This document shows, piece by piece, positions 43,440 to 54,469 of a stretch of DNA of 64,000 nucleotides; positions within the stretch are counted from its first letter, which is position 1; each line of letters starts with the position of its first letter. The stretch is taken from NCBI GenBank assembly GCA_023213395.1, contig CM041465.1:76205741-76269740 (forward strand), read 5' to 3'. Below the pieces are notes generated by a model. It worked only from the letters and a program-made list of their open reading frames with translations, was not told the origin of the DNA and ran no database searches. The position numbers were made by a program, and so were the translations under genes. The DNA comes from Cycas panzhihuaensis. Taxonomy: Eukaryota; Cycadophyta.

Positions 43440-43750
43440 AGACCGTATACCCCTGGACGCGTTGTAGATCATGACGTAGATTTGCTTGAATTTCCTATGA
43501 ATTTGGAGTACTATGAGGCCAAGTTTCTTTTTCAGTGGTTAGCACCTGGGTACGGGCTTAATAAAATTGCACCAAAGTTAATAGGTAGGGGACCTCCTCC
43601 CATTAAAGAATAGAATCCTTTCATTTGCAATGTGGTATGCTAATTGAGGTCAGTCACATCTGGGCAATAAGAGGAATAGTGCTCGACTTTCCCATGCCAT
43701 AGCTCGATTTGAGCGCCAAAACATTTGACCTGCAAATACCTGCTACTAGG
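43440..43750 (+). pseudogene. Captured fragment of a desiccation-related (PCC13-62-like) protein gene
   Basis: In the Copia-4 leader, a plus-strand frame reads VVDHDVDLLEFPMNLEYYEA, then APGYGLNKIAPKL and GRGPPPI, ends at a stop, and after a frame change resumes with EVSHIWAIRGIVLDFPMP and LDLSAKTF. This order (DVDLLEFPLNLEYLEAEF, GYGLDKVAP, GGPPPIG, QEVGHLRAI, GFPRPLLDLS) is that of the plant desiccation-related protein family with a ferritin-like fold, from my knowledge of the family. About 95 residues of a protein of roughly 300 are represented. It is not part of any copia protein, so it is a captured or inserted host fragment. Non-functional. Confidence 0.8.
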
Positions 43751-43777
43751 CTCTGGAGGTGTAGCTTTTGCTTGACA

Positions 43778-43993
43778 TTACCTTTTGGGCACGATGATGG
43801 GAATCAAGATTTTGAAGTCTAGATCTATTTCCTCTGTCTGTTGCCCATTCTCTGAAACTATGTCTTGAAGATCTATTAAAGATCTCTCCTTCATTCCAAC
43901 CCTTGACACCTTATAACCAGACCTATAGAAACGAAGACGCCATCGAAGGAGAGATTCGATCAACCTATAGAAACAACTGAGCACCACTGCCAT
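43778..43993 (-). pseudogene. Possible second gene-derived fragment, opposite strand
   Basis: A minus-strand ORF from ATG at 43993 gives 71 residues (MAVVLSCFYRLIESLLRW...) ending at 43778. The open frame continues upstream to 44044. The upstream minus-strand sequence, GAAACCCTACC and TCGCTTTCTCTCC before the ATG, resembles a plant 5' UTR. Composition differs from the AT-rich surroundings. No family recognised; a chance ORF is possible. Confidence 0.3.
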
Positions 43994-44049
43994 GGAGAGA
44001 AAGCGATAAATAGGTAGGGTTTCGTAAACCTTTACCCCCCTCAAACCCC

Positions 44050-45236
44050 AAACAAAAATTTAGTTTTATTTTGTTTTTTAAAATTGAAAAATCTGTTGGG
44101 TCCACGACCTCCCTTTTATGATTTCATTTTTTTTATATATAATCTTATAAATAATAAATTAAACTTTAGTCCCCCCCTCCCCCCCTTCTGATCATACTTT
44201 CATTTAAATATTACACCCCCCACCCTTTTTTTAGCAAATGTTTTGACTTTTATTTAATCAAACAACTCCCTCCTTTTTATACTTTAATTTAAATAAAAAC
44301 ATAACCCCCTCCCATTTTTTTTAGCATTTTTTTTGATGAAATATAAGTTAAACACCACCCCCCCCCTCCCCCGCCTCTTTTTCCTTATTATGTTTTTTTT
44401 TAATTTAATTATATATTGTATACTTGATTTAAATCAAATACAAACCCTCTTTTTTTTATTATGCATTGATTCTAATTAAATTGATACCCCTCATTCCCCT
44501 AATACCTTAGTCTTTTTAAATCAATACACCTTTCTTCAAGTACACTTTAATGATTAAACTTAATTATATTTTAATGTTAAAATCACTTCAAACTAACATA
44601 GTTAATCTTAGGTAAATCAAAATTAACCTTTTACCTATTATATTTAATAAAATTCATTCCTTTTATTATACTCTTTTTACATTTATTACTATTTCCCCCC
44701 AATACTTTATTATTGATTTATAAATTAACTTTTTCCTCCCTTCCACACTTAATCTATAGATTTGAATTATGCCATTTAATCTTTAAATTACACATCTATT
44801 TTTTAAAATAAAAAGGGAAACTAAATACTTTAATCATAAAGTTTCTTTTGTTAAGGGAAATTATTTATTTTTCTAAGGGGGATTTTTAATTTTGAAAGGG
44901 GACAGTTTATTTATATCAAAAAGGGGTTTTGTTTATTAAATAGGGACTTGTTACTTGTTTAGAATAAGGGAAACTAAACTATTTATTAAAGGGGGACTAT
45001 TTCTCTAAAAAGAACTATTTATCAAAAGGGACTGCTTAAGGTAACATTTTAAGAAGTTGTTTATTTATTCATATGTTTACAAACACATGATTTTTTATCT
45101 TAAATACAATTAATACATACTATAATGTCTTAGTGAATTATATCTGTTAACATGATTAGAACCTTTTACTAAGTGATTATTTTTCCAATCACCTTCATAA
45201 CTTTTCAATCTACAAACAAACCTCAACACTCCTAAT
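44050..45236 (+). other. Copia-4 leader: C-rich tracts followed by G-rich units
   Basis: Between 44160 and 44380 there are repeated C runs (for example CCCCCCCTCCCCCCCT near 44171-44187 and a similar tract near 44358-44378). Between 44815 and 45020 there are repeated AAGGGGAC/AAGGGAAA blocks separated by T-rich stretches (AAGGGGGAT, AAAGGGGAC, AAAGGGGGAC). No coding content. It ends at the gag start. Confidence 0.7.
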
Positions 45237-46310
45237 ATGGCATTAATACTAGGGACAATCACCTGCGTTCCAATTCTAGTAATAACTAGCTCAAATTATG
45301 CAGACTGGAGGAATTGCATATCCCATAAGCTTAAACAGTAAAAAATCTGGCGATATGTGACAGGTGAATTTCAAAAACCAAAAACAGATGCTACTGAGAG
45401 TCTTATGGTATATCTGATGAACTTAGATGCTGCATTAGGTACCATATTAAACTCACTCTTACTAGAAATCAATTGGTAGCTTTCTGAAAAAGTTGACTTA
45501 GCCATTGTCTGTAAAACCTTGGAAGAAAAATATGACAAGGTTGATACACATCAAGTGGATATCCTAGAACAGTAATTATATAATCTGACTTTTGATGATT
45601 TTTCAAATATTGAGGATTTTTTAACTAAAATTCAATCAATTAACAAAGATCTAGATAACTGTATCAAATCTAAAACCAAAGAAGGTGATGCAGAAAAAAT
45701 AACCATGTATGTTAGAGACAATGACATGCTCATATGTCTTGCAGTGAACAAACTACCAATGCACTTTAATCTCTTTAAAACTGCTAGATAATAAGCTGGT
45801 AACCCACCTATCATATTCAATCAGTTGACTAATCAACTAATTGAACATCAAACAATGTTAATTCAATCAGGTACATTAAAAGATCCTTCATAGGATTTGT
45901 TTTGTAAAACTAAGACACAATTTAAAAATAAACAATAGAATAATAATTTTCATAATAATCTAAAATTTTAAAAACCTCATCGAGGTTCACCGTCTAATTC
46001 ACAAAATAATGTTAAATATTCTAGTCCAATTAAAAACTAGATTACTTCTAATCAATTCTTTTCTAATAAGAATAATGCTATTTCTTCTCAAAACACTAGT
46101 TGTGCCTATTATCATAAAAGAGGCCATACTATTGATGTCTGTAGAAGCATAATAGCTTTGAAAGCATGAAAAGCTTCCAAGGGATTGTAAAATAAACCTC
46201 AATCCCATTCACAATCCTATTTTCAATCTCATTCTCAATCACGACCTCAAAATCGTCAATTTCATAATCGGTCTTTAGTAGCAATAACTTTTGCATTTGT
46301 TGCTCCCTCA
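45237..46310 (+). pseudogene. Copia-4 gag (degenerate)
   Basis: Start chosen at ATG 45237 (MALILGTITCVPILVITSSN, then YADWRN), matching the Y-x-x-W start of copia Gag. The UBN2-like core follows: WDLSEK-type LSEKVDLAIVCKTLEEKYDK, FDDFSNIEDFLTKIQSINKD and LAVNKLPMHF. A zinc-knuckle remnant CAYYHKRGHTIDVCR lies at about 46098-46142, with the second Cys read as Tyr. About ten stops interrupt it. Confidence 0.85.
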
Positions 46311-46600
46311 AATTAACCACCACAATGGATCCTTGACTCTGGTGCATCCCATCATATGACTGGACACCAGAAAAATTTAACCACTTATCAATTAGAAATA
46401 AACTCTAAAGAAGAGATTTCTTTTAGTAGTGATAATCAACTTAAAGTTAAAGGATCTGGTGATGTTATCCTAAAAGATGGTTCAATCAAGGACATCTTTT
46501 ACGTACCTGGTTTGTTACCAAACCTCCTCTCAATTTATCAAATCTGTCAGAAATACCTTGTCATCAAATTCTAGAAAACTAAATTTATCATTAAGGATCC
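46311..46600 (+). pseudogene. Copia-4 aspartic protease
   Basis: WILDSGASHHMTGHQKNL (about 46329-46382) keeps the D-S-G-A active site exactly. The hallmark IKDIFYVPGLLPNLLSI (about 46488-46538) follows. The domain is open over most of its length (46356-46574). Confidence 0.92.
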
Positions 46601-47640
46601 ATTACACAAATTCAAATGTATTGCCTCAGGACTTATTAATCATAACATAGGTCTCTATAGTCTAACTAGTCTTCAAAATAACAAATCAAAATCTTTTAAT
46701 GCCTTCATTACTAAATCTGACTCAGTCAGCAAACTTTGGCATGCAAGATTTAGCCATACAAGTTATGGAAAACTACAATATTTAAAGAATCATGAAATGG
46801 TTCATGGCTTACCAACCTTAAACATTGTTTGTGGTGTTTGTGAAGCCTGTGTGACAAGCAAATAACACATGGATCCATTTCTACACAAAACTCAATACCG
46901 AGCAACTGCTCCACTCGAACTTGTCCACTCTAACATATGTGGATCCTTTCATGTATCATCGTACTCAGGATCCCATTATTTCATTACATGCATAGATGAT
47001 TATTTAAGAAAATGCTGGGTTTATATGCTTAAAACATGCAGTCAAGTGTTTAATATTTTCGTTGAATATAAAAAGTTAGTAGAAAATCATTCAAATTCAA
47101 AAATCAAAATATTTAGATCTAATAATGCTAAGGAATATTTAAGTAGAAAATTCACTTTCTTCTGCAAATCATATGGAATTTAGTTCCAACATTCTATTGC
47201 TTACACAGCTCAACAAAACGGTGTTGCTAAATGCAAAAACCATACTCTTGTTGAGATGACTCGTTATATGATACATGCAAAAAATCTAGATTTAAAATTA
47301 TGGGCAGAAGTAATTAACTACTCTAATTATTTATTAAATTGTTTACCTAGTAAATGTCTACAGAACGTTACTCCAGAACAAAAATGATCTAGAAGAAAAC
47401 CATCTGTCAAGCATTCACGAATCTTTGGCAGTATCGCATGGGGACATATCCCTCATGAAAAACATAAAAAATTAGACAAAAAAAGTCAAAAATACATCTT
47501 TGTTGGCTACAGTGAAGAGAGCAAAGCTTATAGACTCTTAGATCCAGTCACGCATAACATTTCTATTTTACATGATGTAATAGTTTATGAAGAAGGATCT
47601 GCTTCAACATCTACTTATGTAGAACTTCCTATTGAAGATT
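46601..47640 (+). pseudogene. Copia-4 integrase (degenerate)
   Basis: KLWHARFSHTSYGKLQYL starts the GAG-pre-integrase block, with CGVCEAC behind it. The core has YFITCIDDYLRKCWVYML with the first Asp, KIFRSNNAKEYLS where the second Asp reads Asn, and QNGVAKCKNHTLVEM where the Glu reads Lys. The C-terminal part is clear: SRIFGSIAWGHIPHEKHKKL and YIFVGYSEESKAYRLLDP. Two of the three catalytic residues are lost, both by G-to-A type changes. Confidence 0.92.
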
Positions 47641-49027
47641 TGTTAACCAACACTCATTTGGTTGACCTTTCTGATAAATAAGTTGATTCATAAATTATAG
47701 ATTCTTTATCAACTCAAGTCCAAAATTGGACTCTATCTGAATGCACTAAAATAGATTCTTCCCTTTAAGCTAGTACATCAAATCAACCTACAACCTTAGA
47801 TACAGTTACTCATAAGCAACCTACTTAGGCAACCAAAACACTTACTGATGTTAGATCTGATGTAGGTAATCCTATCGAAACTAGATGTATACGTGCATAA
47901 AAACTACATGCTAATTTTACCTTAATAGCAAAAATAATGAACAACAATGATCCTAAAACTTTTAAACAAGTTAGTAACAATCCTATATGGCAGGATGCCA
48001 TACAAACTGAATTTGCTCCCTTAATTAAAAATTCAACCTGGGATCTTGTTCCTCTCCCACCTGGGAAAAATATCATCGACTATAAATGGGTTTATAGGAC
48101 TAAATATAACTCAACAGGCACAATGGAAAAATATAAAGATTGCCTTGTTGCCAAAAGATTTTCTCAAATAGATAGCATTGACTATAATGAAACCTTTGAT
48201 CCTGTCATAAAGATGAATACAATTAAGACAATTATTGCTCTTGCAGCCAAGTTTGGTTGGGAAATCCACCAAATAGATGTTAAGAGTGCCTTCTTGAATA
48301 ATGATCTCAAAGAAGAGATCTATATGTCATAGCCACCTAGATTCATTGAAAATCCTAATTTAGTTTGTAAACTCAAAAAATCTATTTACGGTTTAAAACA
48401 AGCTCCTCGAGCTTGGTATACCAAAGTCGATGATTATTTAATCCATATTGGATACATTAGATGTATTAGTGATCCAAATTTTTATTTTAAACATGAAAAT
48501 GAAAATCTTACTATTCTAATCCTTTATGTTGATGATATTATCATTACTGGATCATCAATTCATAATATTTATCATCTTAAATCAATTTTAATGAACAAAT
48601 TTGAAATGACTAATTTAGGTCTATTATATTACTTTCTTGGTTTACAAGTTTATCAAAATCAATCAAATATAACACTATCTCAACCTAAGTATATTCTTGA
48701 TTTAATTCAGCAGTTTAACATGGAAAATGCTAAACCTGTATCCAATCCTTTACAATTAGGAGTTAAACTATTTACTAATTGTCTAACTCCATTATGTGAT
48801 CCAACTCTATACAGATAACTCATTCGTAGTCTAATCTATCTTACTCACACCTTCCCTGGCATTTCTTATGCCATTGCTTTATGTTCCTATTATATGTAAC
48901 AACCATACGAATCTCACTGGAAAGCCACTAAATGCATCTTATGCTATCTAAAGAATACTGTGTTTTATGGTTTAACTTATAACTTTTGTAATAAACCACT
49001 AATATTAACTAGATATACTAATTCTAG
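47641..49027 (+). pseudogene. Copia-4 reverse transcriptase and truncated RNase H
   Basis: 131 open codons (47937-48332) carry WDLVPLPPGKNIIDYKWVYR and HQIDVKSAFLNNDLKEEIYM. Then come YGLKQAPRAWYTKVDDYL, the catalytic YVDD (48525-48536), and MTNLGLLYYFLGLQVYQNQS. RNase H starts with ILTRYTNSSF and stops at 49027, where Gypsy-1 LTR sequence (TTTCACCCAAAATTTT) resumes. Confidence 0.93.
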
Positions 49028-51177
49028 TTTCACCCAAAATTTTATTGTTTGTCATCTTTTCATGCCTATACTTAATGCATTTTGCTTAATTCTAGGTTTA
49101 TTTACTCCTTTATGAATTCATTTTCATAATTAAAGCTTCATTGAATATCAGTGATTATTATTTTTTGATCAATTTTTTATTCCTCTATTATCACATTTTT
49201 TACTCTGCCAAAAATGTGACTGATCATATTTTTATAATAAAGTCATGTTTTTGGTAGGTGAAAAATGCAACCGATCATGATTTTTATTGTTATGTAATGA
49301 AAACTTAGGCAATATGCCAAAATTTTATATGCAACCACCTAGATTTGGTGGAATTTGATTCTTTCGATGCCCATAAGTGATCTAGAGTCTTTATTCATTA
49401 TAAGTTGATGAGTGAGAAGGGATTTTCTCTCTAGTTTTAGGGAGGATTTTTGAAGTTTTTGGAGATCTCTTTGAGGACTATTATTGTAAGTTTGAAGACT
49501 TGATTTTTTGAAGACTATTAGGTGAAATCTTGAAGAAGCTTTGTTATTATATTACCATTCTTTAATTGTTAATGGTTTAATCTTCTATTTTCTTGGATCT
49601 TCATCAGATTTTTGCTTCAAAGTTCTTCTGATTTAGTAAGATCTTTCTTGTTACATTCCTAGCTTGTTTCATGGTGCTTTGAAGGTGATTTTAGCTTAGA
49701 AACTTTTCTTTTCATTAGTTGATTGTTGTAGTACTCTCATTTTGGTTTTTGATACTGAAATATATACTGGAAGGTTATCCCTTTGTGTGGTTCCTTAAGG
49801 GTAGACTAGGGTGGAACATGGTCATCTCTCCACCATATATCTAGCTATTCCTTCCCATTCTGCTATAGCAATTTATATTTTAGTTGGATTTTCATTCTCT
49901 TTTTACATTGTTTAGCTCTAGTGTTATTCTTCCTTCTTTGATCTTGCTTTGAAGGGAAGTTTGTGGAAAAGTTGATCAATTAAAAAGAAAACTGCCATTT
50001 TAAGGTATTCTTTATAATATGAAAGAAATTCTTATATGTTTCTATGATTACATACACTTTTATTTTCAAGTTAGATTCTTTACCTTGAGAATTAAAAGTT
50101 GAGAATGTTGTTTGGTTAAAATATTTCTAATTTCTAATTTTACATAGGGTTCAAGGATCCTTTTGGAGCTCTTACTACTTCAACTATTATAGAACCTTTG
50201 GGGACTAATTTTGTGTGAATGATTATTGTTCAGATTTGTGGTCTATTTATCATCTCATAGGTCTAAAAATTATCAAAAAAAAAAAAATAACAATAGTTTC
50301 TTTTAAGCATCTCACTTCTTTTTGTATTATCCATTACTTTTTTAAGAGAATTAATTGCATGTATCAAGGTTGAAGTATATTGACTAGTCTTGCATATTAA
50401 TTGCTCTCTTTTAAAAGAAATTTACATAAAAATCATATAATGAATTTTAGATTTTAAGTAGCATCATCTCTTTTAAAGTGAAACATGCACATTGCATATA
50501 GGAAAGCTTTCTTTTATTATTGCATGTACATATTTCATTTTGAAAAAAAAAAAAAAAATAGAAAAGAGAACTTACATACATTATTTCTTATTTATTTGCT
50601 TTTGACTTTGAAAATTAAAAAAATAAAATAAAAAAAAGTAAAAAGGTTTATGTGAGTTTGATCTTGTAGTTTCTTTGGTTACATTATCTTATTCTCTTAG
50701 CTTCATCTCTTTGCAATCATATAAAAGAAATCTAGAAAGGAGAAAAGACGACAAAGGGAAAAATCAAACAAAGTGAACACAAATTGGGACAAAAAACAAG
50801 GACAAGACAAACCACCTTGCCATTAGTTTACCCTCTCCCACATCTTAGCAAAACTCAAAAGGTTGAAAAGATTACATGAGAGGAGTCCTTAGGAAGGGAA
50901 TTGAGGATATTGTTAGTGTAGCTTTAAACTTAGAACTCCTTTATCAAGTCATGTAAGTTAGTGGATTCTATCACCCTATTTCATATCCATGCCTTTCATT
51001 ATATCCATTTACATTCTATTAGATGACACTACTAGGCGAAGTCTCTTCCTTAGGAGTTAGGCAAAGATGGTCCCTTAGGTCTTCTTGAGCTTTGTGTCTC
51101 CTAATTTTAATTACAAAAGGAATTAATATATATTAAGTTTAAGTCCCCTTTAGGCACACAACCACATTTCTAGTGAT
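49028..51177 (+). repeat. Gypsy-1 3' LTR, right part
   Basis: Continues the LTR from TTTCACCCAAAATTTT (8233 onward in the 5' LTR) to the last shared TAGTGA. Compared with the 5' copy, only about ten bases are missing at the Copia-4 junction. An A-rich tract lies near 50544-50560. Confidence 0.85.
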
Positions 51178-51880
51178 GAGACCCCCTAGGAAACCCCAAG
51201 AATCCAACCATAGGATTTGAAAACTTAGTGACACCTCAAACAATAAATCCAATGCCTTCAACAAGCTCAAACAGGCTCCAACAATTGGCAATAGAGTAAC
51301 CAAGATTACAAATCATCTTCTACTTATTCACACACCTTTGTAGGGCTTAGAATTCCTATAAAACATAAATAGAGGGCACTAAGATCCTTACATGATCATC
51401 TGTACCTATGTGGAAATTCTGTGGGGTTGTTAGATATGCCAATGCTCATAGGGCAAGCTAGCATAACCTATTACTAATGATTAGATAATCCAAACAATGA
51501 TTCTCTACTTGTGTACATCTTGCATATCTCTAACACCTATATATAAGTAGGTTGATAGAATCTTTCATATAAAGTAGATTTGAGCAAAATAAACACACAC
51601 GAGACTCTAAAGTGGAAACCCTTTCAAGTGAAAGCCCACCAAAATGATATTATTTCACATTTTTTACAAATCTAATATTATTATATATAGTTTAGACTTT
51701 GATCTATATTTATAGATCTCAAGTACCATGATATAATTACATTATTACATCTGTCAACTCACATCTATAATACATCAATATGTTCAATACATAATTAAGC
51801 TCACTTTACATTCGTTAGAAATACATATGTTAATATATTCTAGCAAATTCAACTTTGCTATAGACCACCTTAAAGGGCCT
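51178..51880 (-). repeat. LTR-like debris, minus orientation
   Basis: No coding content. The block at 51612-51640 (GTGGAAACCCTTTCAAGTGA) read on the minus strand gives the TGGGCTTTC...GAAAGGGTTTCCAC motif found in the Copia-5 and Copia-6 LTRs. Possible LTR start TGCTAGAATATATTAACA (minus) near 51849. No partner or primer-binding site was seen; probably a solo LTR that truncated the start of Gypsy-2. Confidence 0.4.
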
Positions 51881-52690
51881 ATATACTCATGGGCTACACT
51901 ATGGAAAAATAAAGAAAAAAATCAATAATTTCAAACATTTTGTGGAAGTATTTGAAGAATAAACAATAGATAATTAGAGTGATCCTTATCGTATCTAATT
52001 AGTGCACTATTTTCAAAATGGACAATCTATTAAATTATATACATATAAGTTTGACAAACTCTACTTAAAGGTTAGAATTGCTTTTAAAGAAGTGCTTACA
52101 TATTACATCAATAATCTACAACCCAAGATTTATGAGGATATTTATGAGTTTACCCCATACACCTTAAGCTTAGCTATTAGAATAACAAGATAAGCTAAAT
52201 CTTATCTCCAAAATATTTGGAGGGGATTCCAAATAGCATTCCATCAACCAATACATAAGTTAGTATGAACAAGTAACTGAAGATTTTAAAAATGTCAAAA
52301 TATTAGATTTAATACATATGAGCTAATAAGAGTAACATAAAGGGCTAAAGATATAAAAAGAGCTAAGGAAAGAACACTTGGCATATGTCATAATTATAAC
52401 AAACCCTAGGTCATGGGACATAAGTGTGTTAATAGGAAACTACATAGCATTGAAGTGGATATTAAAGATGAAGAAATTGAATAACAATAAGGACTAGAGG
52501 AAGAGTAAGAGGAGGAAGAAATCAATCAATCAGAAGAGAAAAAAGAGTTTAAAATATCACTTCTAGGAAGCTAAGTTTTAACATACTAGGGTGAAGTCAA
52601 ATATTGATGACTACATATAACAAATTTTCTACAGATTATTGTACCTTTAACATTAGAGGTTTATTATAGTCTTGGAAGTTAAATAGTTAA
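51881..52690 (+). pseudogene. Gypsy-2 gag (degenerate)
   Basis: The Gag domain end is recognisable in 63 open codons (52002-52193): QSIKLYTYKFDKLYLKV, where the family has S-V-x-E-Y-T-x-E-F, and YINNLQPKIYEDIYEF. A knuckle-type segment GICHNYNKPXVMGHKCVNRK lies at about 52380-52440, followed by LHSIEVD, then a Glu-rich spacer (about 52470-52550) and the protease start. Confidence 0.8.
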
Positions 52691-54420
52691 GGATGTTGGG
52701 GACTTATGCCTTAAACTATAATAAAAACATAATTAGGTTTAATTAGGAGGGGGAAAAATACTAATTAAATGGTATTAGTGCTCTAAAATCAAAAGTTATA
52801 TCTATAGAAAGGATAGGAAAAATACTTTACAAAGGGTATGTCGAGTTTATTATAGTATTATACTCCATGCAAGAGTTAATTATAGTATTATACTCCATGC
52901 AAGAAAAAACCTCTAAGATTAGACTACCACCAGAGTAAAAGAAGGAAACAAATGAGCTCATAAACTGCTACTCAGACATATTCTGAGAGTTACTAAGGAC
53001 TCCACCACTAAGCTAAAATATGGATCATATCATTGAGTTAGAACTAGGGAGGGGGCCTACTATCATTCATCCATATCATTGTGGACATAAGAAGAATATA
53101 AAAATAGAGAGACTCATATAAGATTTATTGGATATCAGTTCTATAATATTAATTAAGAGCCCTTATGTAATACCTATTATTTAAGTAGGAAAAAGGATGG
53201 TCCATTCTAAAAGTGTGTTGATTATAGAGCCATAAATAGGATAATGTTAAATAACAAATACCCATTCCATGTATGGATGATATTACAGATGAGTTACATG
53301 GAGCTAGATTTTTTTTCAAATTTGATTTACATTATGGATATTATCAAATACCCATCTAACCTCAAGACATAGAAAAAATAACTTTTTGAACATACCAAGG
53401 ACTATACAAGTTTAAGGTAATACCAATTGAGCTAACCAATACCCCAAAAACATTTCAAGTAAATATGAATCATGTATTTGCATATTTTCTAAAAGGGTTT
53501 ATTATGGTCTTCTTTGATAATATTCTTATATGTAGTAAGACCTAACACAAACATTTGGGATACATCCAATAAATATTTTATTCCTTTAAGAAAATTAATT
53601 TTTCATAAAGAGATCAAAGTGATATCTTGGAAGGAGGACCTTTAAATACCTTAGATATATCATTTAGAAGATGGAATTAAAATTGACCCTATAAAAATAT
53701 AGACCATTCTCAATTAGCCCATACTAAAAATATGTCAAAACTCAAGGGATTTATAAGAATCATAGGATACTAGTAAAAGTTCATTAAAGGATATGTTGAT
53801 TTAGCCAGATCCCTTAGTAACCTTACTAAGAAGGATAACTTTTATTGGGATAAGAATGCTAATTCTAGTTTTGTGAAATTAAAAGAGGCCATTACCATTA
53901 CATCAATCTTGTCCATGCCTGGTTTCATCCAATTATTTATAGTGGAATGCAATGCATCAAGCATAGGATTAGGCACAACTCTACTATAAAATGGCCTCCA
54001 TATTACATATGAGAGCCAAAAATGAAATCTACAAGAAAGATATAAGAGCACATATGATAAGGAAATATTATCCATTCTACATGACTTGGCAAAATGGAGG
54101 CAATATTTATTAGGAATAAAATTTATTATTAGAATAGACCATAATAGCCTAAAGTATTTCTTAACATAATATAACTTATCTAAGGAGTAATAAAAGTAGG
54201 TCAGCAAGATCCAAGACTATAACTTTAAAATGTCATATAAGAAAGGAAAAAAGAATATTATCACAAATGCATTATCAAGAAAAATTAAAGATGTTAAATA
54301 TTCTACCATCGTAATAGTTATGTCTATATAGCTTGAGGAATTACAATAAGAATACTCACAAGACAAATAAGTAAAGGCCATCATAGACAAAAGTCCTAAA
54401 GAACTAGAAGATACATTCTT
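52691..54420 (+). pseudogene. Gypsy-2 reverse transcriptase and RNase H (degenerate)
   Basis: RT traces: MDHIIELELGRGPTIIHPYH (about 53022-53080), LLDISSIILIKSPYVIPII, then fragments in shifting frames. RNase H is clearer: FYWDKNANSSFVKLKEAITI (about 53839-53898), SMPGFIQLFIVECNASSIGL, TYDKEILSILHDLAKWRQYL, GIKFIIRIDHNSLKYFLT and KGKKNIITNALSRK (about 54241-54282), the usual gypsy N-x-x-A-D-A-L-S-R block with Asp read as Thr. Minus-strand ORFs here are shadows. Confidence 0.87.
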
Positions 54421-54469
54421 AGACAAAAAGGAGAAGTACCTTTCTTTATAAGAATAAGATCTGTTTACC

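Larger units (their letters stand above)
42499..49027 (+). mobile_element. Copia-4, Ty1/copia element, 3' end missing, with host-gene cargo
   Basis: Plus-strand copia inserted in the Gypsy-1 3' LTR. It has a 5' LTR (449 bp), a primer-binding site, a 2.3-kb leader, gag, protease, integrase, RT and the beginning of RNase H. RNase H breaks off at 49027 and the Gypsy-1 LTR resumes at once, so polypurine tract and 3' LTR are absent and there is no target duplication. The leader carries a host-gene fragment (43440-43750). Confidence 0.92.
7971..51177 (+). mobile_element. Gypsy-1, very large Tat/Ogre-like Ty3/gypsy retrotransposon
   Basis: Long similar flanks at 7971-10342 and at 42242-51177 (the latter opened by Copia-4) are its LTRs. 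Between them, in gypsy order, lie gag, protease, RT, RNase H and integrase. Downstream come a second RNase H of archaeal type, an antisense coding region and tandem arrays, the layout of the Tat/Ogre group with its extra RNase H and long 3' region. Subtracting Copia-2, Copia-3 and Copia-4 leaves about 17.7 kb. No target duplication could be fixed because both outer ends are eroded. The gypsy call is secure; Tat-like is inferred from the extra RNase H, size and layout. Confidence 0.85.

Noticed and set aside
43440-43750. Reading the desiccation-related fragment as an intact resident gene
   Set aside because: Only about 95 of roughly 300 residues are present, with a stop and a frame change, enclosed between a copia primer-binding site and its gag.
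53842-54207. 121-codon minus-strand ORF
   Set aside because: Antisense to a well recognised Gypsy-2 RNase H on the plus strand.
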